Positions 33,541-46,789 are shown, counted from the first letter of the stretch. The stretch: DNA of 64,000 nt from Piliocolobus tephrosceles (GCF_002776525.5 NC_045443.1:61235005-61299004), one strand, 5' to 3'. Notes: generated by a model from the sequence alone, not told the origin. Program-made: numbers and translations.

Positions 33541-33785
33541 AGAAGGAAGGAAGGAAGGAGGGAGGGAGGGAGGGAGGGAGGGAAGGAAGGAAGGAGGGAG
33601 GGAGGGAGGGAAGGAAGGAAGGAGAGGGAGGAAAGGAGGGACGAAGGAAGAGAAGAAGGAGGAGGGAGGAAGGAAGGAAGGAAAAAAGGGAAGAAGGGAG
33701 GAGGGAAAGGAGAAAGGAAAAAAGGAGGACTGAAGGAAGAAGGGAGGAGGGAGAGAGGAAAGGAGGGAGGGAAGAAAGAAAAAGA
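33541..33785 (+). repeat. (GGAA/GGGA)n polypurine tract, ~245 bp
   Basis: Almost uninterrupted purines on the + strand. I see a C near 33642 and CT near 33728. The long Glu/Gly/Lys/Arg-only and Pro/Ser/Leu/Phe-only open frames over it are composition artefacts. Confidence 0.97.
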
Positions 33786-34560
33786 TTGCCTAACTAGAAC
33801 ACCAAGCCAGTTGGTGGTAGTACCTTCATGCCCTTTCTTCCCTGCAGGGCACATGGCTGGTGATACCTTTCTGATGGATTATTCTTATAGGTTGATTGGG
33901 AGCTCTGAACACACTGAGTCTGCCCCAAGGAAGATGAGCAGTTCTCACCTCATGGCCACCTCTTCACTTCCTGCTAGGGCCTTCCAGTATGGCTCATAGA
34001 GTGATCACTGGCTTCACTTCCTTTGGCTGAAGCCTATCTGCCATATCTTCTTTGAAAGCAAAGCTATTTTAATAAAGCCCAAGGAGGTTAGCAAGAAATT
34101 ATTTCTGTTCTGGAATGTGGGCTCTGTTGTCACATCATCTAAGAGAACCTAGAAATCTAGACTTTTGTGTAAATTTGAAAATTATTCCAGTCTTGCATCT
34201 TAACCTTTAGTTTGTAATCCTTAAGGGAACTCAAATCTTAGTCCAAGAAGAGACCTTTAAAAAAAATGTGCATTTCTGCTCCCCACCCCCACCCCATCTG
34301 CTCTCCTTGCCTCGTTTAGTAACACCTTACTTCTCACAAACCCCTTCTGATGTTGTCCATCTCACTAGGCCAAGGAAACCCAGCTATGCTCCCAGGAACA
34401 TCAAGAGATTGCTTCCTTATCACCCCCTGACCCCTTACCTACTCCTGTGCCCTAACACTGCAGAGAATGGTGAAGTCTTTCTGTCTGATTTCATGAAGCT
34501 TGCCACCATTTCTTTTAGATCCCAGCCGGGGAGTTGCTGGAAACAATCAACAATAAAAAT
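33786..34560. other. Intergenic sequence without recognised feature
   Basis: The frame at 34268-34672 has no domain and runs into the MLT1 element. Confidence 0.4.
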
Positions 34561-34564
34561 AACA

Positions 34565-34990
34565 TGGTGTTGCAGTCTGCTATACACTGAAGTGTGTCCC
34601 CTTAAAACATATGTTGAAACCCTAACTCCCAGCACCTCAGGATGTGACTGTATTTGGAGACAGGGCCTTTGAAGAGGGGATTAGGTTAAAATGAGGCTGT
34701 TAAGGTGGTTCCTAATCCAATCTCACTAGTGTTCTTTTAAGAAGAGGAAATTTGAACAAACATAAGAGACACCAGGGATGTATGCACATAGAGGAAAGGG
34801 CACATGAGGACACAGAGTAAAGGTCACCATCTACAAGCCCAGGAGAGAGGCCCCAGGAGAAAACAGATCTGCTGACACTCCCATCTGGAACCCCGAGGCT
34901 CCAGAACTGAGATAAGATACATTTCGGCTGTCTAAGCCACCTGGCCTGTGGTAATTTGTTATAGCCCCAGCAGGCCAATCCAGGCACTGG
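34565..34990 (+). mobile_element. MLT1-type solo LTR (MaLR)
   Basis: 'tgctatacactgaagtgtgtcccc', 'atgtgactgtatttggagacagggcc', 'ctccagaactgagataagatac' and 'taagccacctggcctgtggtaatttgttatagc' follow the MLT1 consensus order from end to end. No internal retroviral sequence. Confidence 0.88.
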
Positions 34991-35463
34991 AGGGAGGCAA
35001 TAGGCAGTAAAAAGCGGGAGGATCTCGGACAAAAGCCCAGTTTCCTCCTTATGCAGGATTGGAACTGTCAGGTCACAGAGCCTGAGTTCGGATACAGGGG
35101 GTGTTCAGCCTAACAAGGTCTACGGAGCCTCCCTCAGGATCTCATGTAAAGTAGTGTATCTATAATAGTGGGGGGTTATAGATTATAGGAAAGGCTCTTA
35201 GAGGTTCCTTCCAAATCCCCAAGGGATTTTCCTTCATTATAGAATGTGAGAATTACTGTCATAAATATCATGTAAAAGTTCTATAGCAGCAAACTCGCAG
35301 TATAAAAATATACCAAAAGGTCTTTTCCAGAGTTCATGTTAATACACCAAAAATAATCTCAGAAAAATTTAGAGGTCCATGAATTCAGATTTGATTCAAT
35401 ATATTTTCTCTAAAACCTCTAACAATTCCCAGATTTAGCCAACCTGATAATATTACCACTTAT
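34991..35463. other. Intergenic sequence without recognised feature
   Basis: Unique-looking. Contains a short palindromic 'gttatagattatagg' patch. Confidence 0.35.
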
Positions 35464-35778
35464 GGCTGGGTGCAGTGGCTCACACCTGTAATCCCAGCAC
35501 TTTGGGAGGCCAAGGTGGGTGGATCATCCAAGGTCAGGAGTTCGACACCACCATGACCCACATGGTGAAACTCTGTCTCTACTAAAAATATAAAAATTAG
35601 CTGGGCGTGGTTATGGGCGCCTGTAATCCCAGCTACTTGGGAGGCTGAGGCAGGAGAATGGCTTGAACCTGAGAGGCGGAGGTTGCAGTGAGCCGAGATT
35701 GTGTCACTGCATTCCAGCCTGGGTGACAAGAGCAAAACTCCATCTCAAAACAAACAAACAGCAACAAAACAACAACAA
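35464..35778 (+). mobile_element. AluS with (CAAA)n tail
   Basis: Full-length body, CAAA/CAACAA-rich tail, running into the TG microsatellite. Confidence 0.9.
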
Positions 35779-35809
35779 ATATGTGTGTGTGTGTGTGTGT
35801 GTGTGTGTA
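35779..35809 (+). repeat. (TG)n microsatellite
   Basis: About 15 TG units following the Alu tail. Confidence 0.97.
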
Positions 35810-37002
35810 ATCACTTATTCTTTTCTAGAATCTCAAAATAAGCAGCTAAATTAATTCCTGGGGAGCAGTCAAGAAAAAGTTCACTCAAGTCTGCGTAACA
35901 TGTGAACAAGATCTATTTCGCATTGATGATCCCACAGAGTGGACTCTAAGCAAAGAGGAATAAAACCCCCATCGGCCCAGGAAGGGAAAAAGAGCCAGGT
36001 TTCTGGTGCTTCTTGAAAGGATCTGCCTCAAAGTCCAATTCTAATAAACACCTCAGTGAGGTACAGGTGATTGCATTGCATTGGTAGAAGTCTCATTTAT
36101 CATTGAGTCCACTATAATTATTCTGACCTATTCTATTTCATACCAAAATAACTTTGGAGGAATCCAATGGAGTTTGGCAGGAACACCTTTGGGGGGATAA
36201 AAAGAAACGTAGCTTTTGCAGTGTCATTCTTTAATATAAGCCACAAAAGACTGTGTAGGGGTGGGGGTGTCTACTCAAATCACAGAGGTGAAACGACTTA
36301 AGACATGAGATCCAATAATAAGAAAAGATTACATAAATCCTAAAATGTTATAGAGTATAAAAATGTACACCCTTTAAAAGTATTATACGACATGGTCAAG
36401 TTTTAAGGAAAGAAAGAAAGAAAGAAAGAAAGGGCTTAATGAATCCACCTCTTCTAAAGAAATTGGTCCCCCAAATTTCCATTTCATTGCCATGACAACT
36501 AGTACTCCATCATTGCCATGGTAACCAGCTGAATAGCATTAGTCTAAAGACAAGCTCTCTGATTGGGTGACCAACGAAAGCCATTAGGTGCCCCACCACA
36601 ATGCTGAAAGACTGTTTTGCAATCACTTTGACCTATTTCTAGCTTTTCAATGTGTTTTAATTCTCCACTGTGTTTCCCTAAAACCAAATGTTTTTGGAAG
36701 GAGACAATTTCAAGAAGTGTATAATAACTGTATTCCTGCATGTCCCTGCTAAGTTCAAGACCATTTGTTTTCTATCCCAGAAGTGTTGTAATGTATGACA
36801 GCCATACCCTTCACCATGCCTTGCAGTTTAATTATGACATCCCCTCTGTTACAGCAACTAGGCACGCTAGCCACATCTAAAACCAGATGTTGGTTGCTGG
36901 TGACAACAATCTGCCTTCTTTGTTTGATGAGGCCACTGACAAGCTGAACTGCAAGGAAACTTTGAGGGTGGGGAGTGACAATCTGGTAAAACAACAGAGA
37001 GG
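35810..37002. other. Intergenic sequence without recognised gene
   Basis: Unique-looking apart from an (AAAG)n run at 36409-36432. No exon-like frame with support. Confidence 0.4.
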
Positions 37003-37318
37003 GGCCGGGTGCAGTTACTCATGCCCATAATCCCAGCACTCTGGGAGGCCAAGGCAGGTGGATCATCTGAGGTCAGGAGTTCGAGACCAGCCTGGCCAAC
37101 ATGGTGAAACCCTGTCTCTACTAAAAAAAAAAAAAAAAAAATACAAAAATTAGCCAGACATGGTACTGGGCACCTGTAATCCCAGCTACTTAGGAGCCTG
37201 AGGCAGGAGAATCGCTTGAACCCAGGAGGCAGAGGTTGCAGTGAGCAGAGATTGTGCCATTGCACTCCAGCCTGGGCAACAGAGCAAGACTCCATCTCAA
37301 AAATAAATAAGTAAATAA
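37003..37318 (+). mobile_element. AluS
   Basis: Full length, with an 18-base A run in the middle A-rich region (37123-37141) and an AAAT tail. Confidence 0.92.
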
Positions 37319-37494
37319 CGGGGGGAAGGGATACATGTATATGGACATGCTCTTGTTTATATGTGCATGTAAATATATGTGCATGTAAAATAGTATTTAC
37401 AATTTTAAAATGGCTTTTAAAAAATGCTCTCCTTTTAAAAAGGCTGTTGAGATATGATGATGATTGATGATGGTGGTGGTGATTACTATTATTA

Positions 37495-37617
37495 TTTTAT
37501 AGATGGGGCCTCCCTATGCTGCCCAAGCTGTTCTTGAACTCCTGAGCTCAAGCAATCCTCCCACCTCAGCCTCCTGAGTAGCTGGGGCTACAAGTATACG
37601 CCACTGTACTTGGCTCA
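37495..37617 (-). repeat. Alu monomer (FLAM-like), antisense
   Basis: One reversed Alu arm ('gatggggcctccctatgctgcccaagctg...ccactgtacttggct'). Confidence 0.7.
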
Positions 37618-38039
37618 CTGTTAAGCTTTTTAAATAAAAACATATTTTCCAGCTGATAATCTTGCTGGCTACTTGCTCAACGCCAACTGCATATATATTC
37701 ATGAATCACTCGCAGCACACTGTTGGAAGCAGAGATACCTTGGGAAACCTATTCCACCCCTAGCCCACCCCCTCTCTAGCTGGACCACACTTTTGTTAGG
37801 TGTCTACTGTTGAGAAACTTCCTTGAAAAATTCCAGCTCTGGACTTTCATAAAATATGTGTTGAGAACCTTCCAATAGGCAGTGCCAGAGTTGCTAAAGC
37901 AACGGACTTGAAAGTGCAATCTAGTTAGAAGGCAGGGAGTTAGAGAACGGAGGGAAGGCACCTGCCTTGAAACTGGGCTTGCAGAGCACATACAACTGAA
38001 TATCACAGATCAGTGAAAACCAAGATTTCTCAAGACACC

Positions 38040-38640
38040 TTTATCAATTCAACACATATTTCAGAGCAGCTGCTAGGTAGCACTCATCTAAATGCTCAAG
38101 ATTCACAGTGACAGGAAGCCCTGCCGTTGTGGAGTCAACATTCACATTTTACATGAGAGTGGGAAAATGGCAATAGTTCATATCCAAGAATAGAACTATT
38201 TTGTGTGGAATGACAGAAATTGTGGGGTACTCCAACCCTGAGCATTCCTTGGCATGGCCACTGGTGCTTGTTATGGCCCAGCCACTGTGCAAAGGCTGGA
38301 AATGCAAAGGTCAGCAGAAATGGGCTTAGGCCTTGGCCTCAGGAAGTTTACAGAACAGAGAGGAAGGGAGTTGCTCAGAAGTAAATGGTCAACCACTTAC
38401 AATGGTGATCAGGACTCCGAAGGAAAGGAACTGAAGAGCCCTCTGCCAAAGGAGACTGAGCAGGGCTGGGCAGAAACAGGGCTGGAGTGCCCGAGGAAGC
38501 GATGACTGAGATGAGGCCTGAGGGATGCAGGGATAAAGGGTGACATAAGATAGAGGGAGAAGAAAAGCATGCAAGACACAGGGAACAGCAAGGGCTGCTC
38601 CTCAGACCCAAACAGAGCCAGGGAAGAATGCATGTGATGA
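38040..38640 (+). repeat. L2 fragments
   Basis: 'caacacatatttcagagcagctgctagg', 'agccactgtgcaaaggctggaaatgc', 'ctgagatgaggcctgagggatgcaggg', 'acacagggaacagcaagggc' are L2-like in order. Strongly decayed. Confidence 0.5.
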
Positions 38641-40530
38641 GCCTGGGGAAGGGGCCGGGCTCCACACGCAAGTGGCGGTGTTTATTAAAAATAAATCCTT
38701 AGATCACGAAGCCATGTACTAAGTCAGAATGTGCTCCCTAATCAATTTAACATGAATCTATACATGGAAAACAATGTTTTTGTTTGTGATTGGAGATGAT
38801 AATAAAGGGGATATGGTTTGGTCTGAGATTAGAATAAAGAGAATTTCAGCACAACAATTTTTGAGCACCACTTACATGCCAACACGAAGTGTAAAAAGAC
38901 AAAAGACCCAGTATCTGTTCCTTACAGCTTAGTCATACACACAGAACTACATGCAAATCCATCTAGAATACCCAGAAAGTGACAAGAGAGAAAGGTACGT
39001 ACATGGGACAACCTTCACCTGAACATTTGCATCTAGACTAGCCCAGGAGAAACGGTAGCTACTATTGTTAGCCCACTGCCTTAGAGAAAAAGGCACTCAA
39101 AGTATCAGCTGAATTACCCCATAGGGTACCACTATGAAGATCAGAGTTTTATTTGAAGATCTGTTCTGAACCTCCAGAGAAAATTCCGTTTCTCCCTCCT
39201 AGGAAAGATTTCAGCAACAGTAGTTTCTTACCTAGCCACAGTACCAGGATAAATTCATTTTAAATGCATGCATGAGAATAGAAACATGCACAGCTAGCAC
39301 CAAGAGAACAGATGTAACCCATGAGAAATGATTAAAAGTTTAGAATATGCCTCATAGGGGGAAAAAATTCAATAGCTACCAAAATGAGTCTTTCTACACA
39401 GCTAGAACAGAATCCAAGGGAAACCCTCTGACCTGAGATAAGGAATCCCACAGGCAGAGTGACTAATACTAACAGATGGATTTGGTCTCTTCAAAGCCAT
39501 TTAGAAATGAAAAGCACTGCATCCAAATGTTTATCATCACTGTTAATAATTGCTATTTTTGCCTCTATATTCATTATCTAAACTTGACAGAGTAACTCAG
39601 ATCACACAATTCATACAAGTACAGCAAGATAGGAGACAGAAGACCTGAATGGAAATCTCAGAGCATGCTTCCACTTCACAAAGGCATAGTCTCTGTCAAA
39701 TAAACAAGATTTAAAGTATGGGAAGCAACAATACCACAAATAAAATTGCTACCTGGCAAGGGAGAACACCTTACTATGAATCTGTTTTATAGAGTCTCAG
39801 AATTTTCTATTTAGGAGGAAACCTACAGGCCCCTACAGACCAACCTTCAACATAATTGCTATCCTTGTCATTGGATTAAAAAAAGGAAAGGAGGGGAAAA
39901 GGGGACAGAAAGGGGAAGAAAGGGAGAGAAGAAGAGAAGAAACAAAAGGGAAGGGGGAGAAGGAAGAAAAATTCAAGTGAATGAAACAGTACAGGGATGA
40001 AATCATAATCCTGCAGCTCAACGCTTACTTAATTCTCTGTCTCCTCCCAGGTTGACTCCAAACGATTGATACTCACTAGTTAGGAGGTCTGATCAGGTAT
40101 AGATAAGCTGTGCCATACAAAAGGCCCCAGGGGGCCTATCCTGTCTTTAAAAATAACTCCAGAGTACTACATCAAAGCCTTTGCAGAAAATCCATATGCA
40201 CTCCCAGGGCTCTGACCCATAAAACATTCTTACCAGGGACCTGGATGAGGCCATGCACTGTGCAATGACTATGAACCAATGGAAATCTTTTTGAAAACTT
40301 GCTGGAAGGTCCACTGTGTAACCTACTTTGTTATGTTTTTTAATCTGCATAAAGTACATTTCAGCCCATAGCACCCAGGAAGGGTATTACGTGAATAAAC
40401 AAGGTGTTCTCTTTCGTGACTAATTTCTGTGCTTCTAGATAAATTTCCCTAACGAGGAGTTCTCTATTGAAGTTTTCCTTCTTCCCTTCCTTAGTCCCTC
40501 TTCTCTGCCACAAATTATAAGACATGTTTC
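38641..40530. other. Intergenic sequence without recognised gene
   Basis: A 1.9-kb stretch with no Alu. Contains a purine-rich tract (39880-39971). No frame with support. Confidence 0.4.
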
Positions 40531-40830
40531 ATACCCTAGAAGAGCTCACAGTCTAATGAGTGACAGAAGACATTTATTCCTTCATGGAGGTCTGAAATAT
40601 CATAGCATTTCCAGTAGTACAAATAGTTTAGAAGGCTTGAGCCCAAGTCAAGAAGAGACACATCTTACCCCGGCGAACAAGGCAGAGAGTTAAATGTCAT
40701 GAGAGTGGGATGAACAATTGGGACAGGGTCCTTGAAGGAGAAGAAATTTCTTCCAATGGGGATATAGGGGAAAACTTAATACAAAAGGTGGCCTTTCCCT
40801 GGGTCTTTCAGGAAGCATAGGGTTTTGGCA
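40531..40830 (+). repeat. Probable L2 fragment
   Basis: 'ccctagaagagctcacagtctaatgag' and 'gggtctttcaggaagcatagggttttggc' fit L2 order weakly. Confidence 0.4.
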
Positions 40831-40872
40831 GATAAAGATGGCAAGAGGTGATGATCTATCCTAGATTAGAGG

Positions 40873-40884
<12 letters not shown>

Positions 40885-40904
<20 letters not shown>

Positions 40905-41193
40905 GAGACGGAGTCTTGCTCTTGTCGCCTAGGCTGGAGTGCAGTGGCGTGATCTTGGCTCACTGCAACCTCTGCCTCCAGGGTTCAAGTGATTCTCCTG
41001 CTTCAGCCTCCTGAGTACCTGGGATTACAGGCACCTGCCACCACACCTGGCTAATTTTTTGTATTTTTAGTAGTTGTATTTTAGTGGTTTCGCCATGTTG
41101 GGCAGGCTGGTCTCGAACTCCTGACCTCAGGAGTTCTGCCCACCTCAGCCTCCCAAAGTGCTGGGATTACAGGTGTGTGCCACTGCACCCAGC
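40885..41193 (-). mobile_element. AluS, antisense, inserted in a MER5-type element
   Basis: Poly(T) preceded by a (CTTTT)n tract. 'gaggttttc' and 'acaggttttc' on the two sides mark the target. Confidence 0.9.
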
Positions 41194-41360
41194 TGATCAC
41201 AGGTTTTCAAACTGCAATCACTGGGCCTGCAGCATCAGCAACACTTAGAAATGTAAAAGCTAGGGTCTTACCACTCACTTGCTGAATCAGAAATGAGTCT
41301 GAGCATGCTTTGTTTAGCATCCCAGTGATTCTGATTCATACCTTAGTTGGAGAATCAATA
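41194..41360 (+). mobile_element. MER5A-like hAT-Charlie fossil
   Basis: 'ggttttcaaactgcaatcactgggcctgcagcatcagcaacac' ... 'gattctgattcatacc..agttggagaatca' match the short MER5A element. Confidence 0.7.
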
Positions 41361-41940
41361 ATCTAGATTTAAGATCCTTAGCCTGGGGTCTGTGAACTTG
41401 GATAGGGAAAAAATATATCTTTACTTTCCCTAATGTCTAACTGAAATTTAGCATTTCCTTCCATTGCCGATGTAGGTCATAAATTGCCACGATAATTATT
41501 CGGACCAATGCCATATCTTGTTATTAAATGTATTAATAAAGAAGAATGCACACGACATAGCAGATTTTTAAATATTTTTATAACTGTATTTCAATATAAT
41601 TGGTTTCTTTGTAATTCTGTGTATCATTTTATACATTAAAAACATTGTGAGAAAGTGTTTGTATGCTTTGCAGGCTGCCAATGAGATCTCATCTTTTATC
41701 ATACCAAAAATGTGAAGCACCCCTAGTCTAGAAGGATTCCAGGCAAAAAAAAAACTCGGAGCAAAGGCAAGAAAATACATGGCCAGGCAAGAAAATACAA
41801 GGCTGGCCAAGTATTCCATTTTGCGTAAAACTGAGGTAAAGCAAGGAAACGGCGAAAGAGAAAAAAAAAAGGCTGAACCTGATTGTCAGAACTGGACTTC
41901 TTCCATCAGACTCTGGGGAGCTACTTAATCAAGACTTTTT
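41361..41940. other. Intergenic sequence without recognised feature
   Basis: AT-rich. Includes a near-tandem 'ggcaagaaaatacatggcca/ggcaagaaaatacaaggc' pair at about 41766-41803. Confidence 0.4.
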
Positions 41941-41953
41941 AAAAAGAGGGAGT

Positions 41954-42255
41954 GGGGGCGGGCGCGGTGGCTCAAGCCTGTAATCCCAGCACTTTGGGAG
42001 GCCGAGACGGGCAGATCACGAAGTCAGGAGATCGAGACCATCCTGGCTAACACGGTGAAACCCCGTCTCTACTAAAAATACAAAAAATTAGCCGGGCGTG
42101 GTGGCGGGCGCCTGTAGTCCCAGCTACTCGGGAGGCTGAGGCAGGAAAATGGCGTGAACCCGGGAGGCGGAGCTTGCAGTGAGCCAAGATCGCACCACTG
42201 CACTCTAGCCTGCGCAACAGAGGGAGACTCCATCTCAGAAAAAAAAAAAAAAAAA
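41954..42255 (+). mobile_element. AluY of Old World monkey type
   Basis: Low-divergence Alu with 'ggctcaagcctg' and 'gccgagacgggc'. Duplication aaaaagagggagt (41941-41953 and 42256-42268). Confidence 0.92.
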
Positions 42256-42369
42256 AAAAAGAGGGAGTAAGAGGCAAAGCCAAAGAGACACAACCAGCTC
42301 AAGGTTTTCAAATAATTCCCTAGCAAAGGTAAGAAGGCAGGCCTGGAATAGAAAGAAACAGAAGGTGAG

Positions 42370-42690
42370 AGACCAAGCAGGAGATGACGTTTCTAATCCA
42401 GGCTTGACTAATAGCCCAAAGTGAAGAAAGAACTGACCATGAAAATGGAACGAATATGAGAGTGCTGTGAAGATTCAGCAGTGACTAAAACAGAAGAATC
42501 AAACATGACTCCAAAGTCTGAAGAGAGGGCGACTGGGACAAGAGTCATACTAAAAAAGAATTAAGGATGCCAAGTGGAGCAAGTCTGGGGAAGGAAAGTG
42601 CTGAGTTGCCTACAGGATATCCGGGTGAAAACATCCAGCAGTTATTTATCTGCCTGGGACAGTACTGACCTTTAAGACTTACTGTATCTC
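42370..42690 (+). repeat. L2 fragment
   Basis: 'gaatcaaacatgactccaaagtctgaagagagggcgactggg' and 'cctacaggatatccgggtgaaaacatccagcagttatt' follow L2. Confidence 0.6.
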
Positions 42691-44033
42691 CTGAATAGCC
42701 TATTTGGACTTCATCAAGAGCTTTTCCCAAACAAGGATTTTTATCTTGGGGCCCATGGACTCATGGGGAGTCCCACGAACCTCCCAAATTATTAAAGCAA
42801 ATTCTATTTGTGTTCATGGACATCTGGGGAGAGGTATGTACTTTCATTACAAACTCAAGGAGCACTAAACTCCCTTTTCCCTCACAAAAATATTAATACT
42901 CTCCATTCATCCTTCTAAACACTCCAAGCAAGGTAAGCCCTCTTGTCTGAAAATTTGGGAAGGCAGCATGAGTCTCAGAACAAACAGAAAATGCCTCAGG
43001 AACAAAGCAGAAGCAGCAGTTACAATCATGTACGGATGGTTCTGAGTCAGGAGACGCTCACTGCACAGTCACCAGATGAGGAAGGCATTTGGAATGTCTT
43101 GGTTAAAATTCACTGGAAATGACAGAAGAGTTTCTGACTCATCTCTTGAGCCAATTCTTGCCTGAATACCTGTCTCTACAAGAGCAGTCATTAATGCCCC
43201 AACCTTAAACAGTAAAAATGGTCATTTTTATAAACCTCATACCGCTCAACTCTCCACTGTCCAAAGAAGCCGAGTTGCACGGGTTGTCCCAGGATGGAAA
43301 CGAAGCCACAGCCAAGGAGCTGTGTCTTGCTTTAGTGTTGCCATCTACTGGCTGGTCTTCATGGACTCTCATTCCCAATCTTTTCACTGCCAAAGGAAAG
43401 ATTTTGCAATTAGGCTGCTTTTTTTGACACAAAGCCTCTCTAGAGAGTTCAGACCCCAAGAGGTTAAAAAATAATAATAATAATTAACAGCAACCTACCA
43501 GCTCCAAAAACAAAGTAAGGCAATATCGAATGTCAACAATGTTACTAGGAAGCTTCAGCATTGACTAATAGAGTTTATGGTGAATGCTCCCTAAATGTTT
43601 GTTAGCCCCACATAATTAAGACAAAAAAGATGCTTTTAAGGTGATGTATATGAAGTGATAATGAATAAGCAGAGGATTGTGCCCACAGAATGGAATAGGG
43701 AAATAATAGCATTCCAAATTGTTACTGTTATTGTTTCATTAAAAGTAATTCCCTTTGCTAGGCTGTGTGTAGAAAGTGGTTTTCATGGTAAGCTTACTAA
43801 ACATAGTGCCAGGGACTCTGGCTGAATAGCTGAGAGTGAGAATTGAATGGGTTCTCACATACCCCATGAAGACAGGAAGGAGGGACCAGGTTCCCCAAGT
43901 GAGGACTTTGTTGCTCTTATTGAACTATAATGAAAGGGTCTTGTACACCTACTTCTTAAGCCCATGGCACTGACCAGAACAGCAAAGGCTGTCTTTATTT
44001 CCGAATGCCATAGTAACTCTTTTCACTATTCTT
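42691..44033. other. Intergenic sequence without recognised gene
   Basis: No Alu over 1.3 kb. (AAT)n at 43468-43483. Overlapping opposite-strand frames at 43205-43459 show no domain. Confidence 0.4.
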
Positions 44034-44064
44034 TTGTGTGTGTGTGTGTGTGTGGTGTGTGTGT
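44034..44064 (+). repeat. (TG)n microsatellite
   Basis: TG units with one 'tgg' interruption, directly next to an antisense Alu's tail position. Confidence 0.95.
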
Positions 44065-44065
44065 G

Positions 44066-44343
44066 ACAGTACTCACTCTGTCACTCAGGCTGGAGTGGCA
44101 TGATCTTGGCTCATTGCAGCCTCCGTCTCCCAGGCTTAGGTGATCCTCCCACCTCAGCCTCCTGACTAGTTGGAATGTACAAGTGCAGGCCACCACATCC
44201 AGCAAAATTTTTTTCCTTGTATTTTTTGTAGAGATGGGGTCTCACCATGTTGTCCAGACTGGTCTCAAACTCCTGTGCTGAAGTGATCTGCCAGCCTCAG
44301 CCTTCCAAAATGCTGGGATTACAGGCATGACCCATGCCTGGCC
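44066..44343 (-). mobile_element. AluJ, antisense
   Basis: Decayed reverse Alu ending 'catgacccatgcctggcc'. The poly(T) appears replaced by the TG run. Confidence 0.85.
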
Positions 44344-46277
44344 TCTCTTCACTCTTCTTGTGTTCACTTCCTCCTTCTCTGATTTTTTGTTTTTATTACT
44401 TTTCTTCCTTTCTTCTTTATGAACTGTCTAACCCCACATCTACCTTCCACCTCATCATACTGGCACAAACTAAGAGATAAAAGGAAAAGTGAGTTGCACT
44501 TAATTCTTCTCCTTCATATGCTTTTCCCTTCTTTTCTGTTTTGCCTTTTAATCCAGCAAAGCACTTTATCTTTCACTCACTTTCGCATTCAAATGTAGAA
44601 GGCTGATTGTGTTTGGTCTTTCGGTCCATTATCACCTTCCTATGTAATCAATACATATGGGTGATAAACATAAGTCACAACCACCATCTTATGCATCAGC
44701 AAGCCCTCAGCAGATAATACAATTAAAGACTTTTTTGTTTATTAATGAAAGGAGAGGTTGCTAATCCTTTCCTCCTATAACTTAAGGAACAGAAAGAGGA
44801 GGAAAGAATATAGTGCCCTTAGATGTCAATTGTCCCATCTCCCTCCTTTTGGAGTCAGGACCCCTCAAAAAAAACATTCACTCAAGGAGTTATTGAAGGT
44901 TTCAAAGAGGAGAGAGGAGAGGTTTACATTGTAACCTCACAACTGACACCCTGAGAGACCTCCCCCTATGCGTTTTCCCCCTGCTTTGTAGTAGTGCATC
45001 TAAGGGTCTACTTAATCCTACTAGGCCGGGTTGAGCTTCTTGGCTCCTCTCCCTATCACATCCAGCAATCTCTTCCCTCCGAACCCCATTCTTTCTCCAG
45101 GGAAGGAAAAATGAAAGCCCTGCAGGTAATAAGGCCAATCCTACTCCAAGTATCTCCTCAAAGTATTTTCTCTAAACATTTAATACTTCCCCTAAGAATT
45201 TTCTTACCAGCTGTTAAGTAGTTGACATTTTTTCAATATTATTACAATTCCCACCTGTAAAGTTTGACAAATCTATACGATTTTCTTTTAAAGCTAGATA
45301 TCTCTTCAGGTGCTGGTGGTCCCCCTTCCTTGGAAGTTAATCCCTGAGGACAGAGACAAAAAAATGTATCTTCCTCTCCTCAATATCATTCATCCAACCT
45401 TTTAAAAATCAAGCAAGACTACAGGGGCTCAACTTTAATAACATAAAACATTATTGCTCCTGGAGATCTGTGCTGTTTTCAAACTAAAAATAACATTTAA
45501 TAAATACTATAAGAAGCACTTTCTCAAGCTTTCCAAGGACAACTATACTTCCTAGACTAGATAGTTACATTTAACAAAAACTGGCCTTGTTATTAAAAAA
45601 CATAGTAGGAAACAATATGCAAATAAGTCATTGTGCCTGTATAAATGGTTTACTATGGAACTGAATGATTCCACATCAATTTAGCCATATATAATTTGCT
45701 CAAAAACTTTAACTGGAATGTCCATACGTTGGCCAATGGGAGCGTAAAATGAGGTGGTCACATTTATTTGTTAATATCCATTAGGAAAATGTCAACTCCC
45801 CATTCTGCTTAATTGCAGGAATTCCAGGCTCTTGAAAAATTCCTCTCCTTACTATTTCTGGAAATCAGGACCCCAACCCAGTTGTCTGCTCCCTCTGCCA
45901 CTCATCTGCCTCCTGACCACATTCCCAGTGCACAGGCTGACAGGGGCTCTGCGGCATACCACTTTTGGCAATTCCTGGACTCAACCTTCCTCCTGCTACT
46001 GCTGCCCTCCCCTAAAAGAAGGCAGAAACCCCTCTTTTAATTCTTTGATCACATTGCTCAGCCCATCCACAACTTTTAGCAAAGACTTCTTGGAAAGTTC
46101 AGGAAAATAGAAGGGGGCATTATGGCATCAATACCTCAAAGCTGTACTATATGTGGTGACTCCCAGAGAACAGCAGTTCACATGTACCTCATGTCCCTTA
46201 AAATAGTGAACTTCAAACTGGGATTCTACTGAGATATGGAAATATTTTTCAAAAGATATGAGAATAGAGATCATTTT
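44344..46277. other. Intergenic sequence without recognised gene
   Basis: About 1.9 kb, no repeat that I can name. Frames at 44902-45221 and 45813-46110 overlap in conflicting frames and lack domains. Confidence 0.4.
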
Positions 46278-46294
46278 AAGAAAATCAATTTTTA

Positions 46295-46583
46295 GGCCGG
46301 GCGCAGTGGCTCAAGCCTGTAATCCCAGCACTTTGGGAGGCCGAGACGGGCGGATCACGAGGTCAGGAGATCGAGACCATCCTGGCTAACATGGTGAAAC
46401 CTCGTCTCTACTAAAAAATACAAAAAACTAGCCGGGCAAGGTGGCGGGCGCCTGTAGTCCCAGCTACTTGGGAGGCTGAGGCAGGAGAATGGAGTAAACC
46501 CGGGAGGTGGAGCTTGCAGTGAGCTGAGATCCGGCCACTGCATTCCAGCCTGGGCGACAGAGCGAGACTCTGTCTCAAAAAAA
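46295..46583 (+). mobile_element. AluY of Old World monkey type
   Basis: Carries 'ggctcaagcctg', 'gccgagacgggc' and 'gagatccggccactgc'. Perfect 17-bp duplication aagaaaatcaattttta (46278-46294 and 46584-46600). Confidence 0.96.
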
Positions 46584-46789
46584 AAGAAAATCAATTTTTA
46601 GGAAATCAATTTCAGATTCCTCAACTTCCATATGAACTCTCTCCTAAGAACCTGTGAAAGTACTTTTAGTAAACTAAGCTTTTTCTACCTTCTCCTTTAA
46701 TAACTGCCTTTCTCTCACCAAAAAATAAACTTACCTCTCACCCATCTGTTTACTATAGTGTATTAGGAGACCATTTTCCATAGGTTTTT

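Noticed and set aside
33411..33999. 147-, 182- and 111-codon frames near 33.5-34.0 kb
   Set aside because: They exist because the polypurine tract cannot contain stop codons in some frames; their amino-acid content is only G/E/K/R or P/S/F/L.
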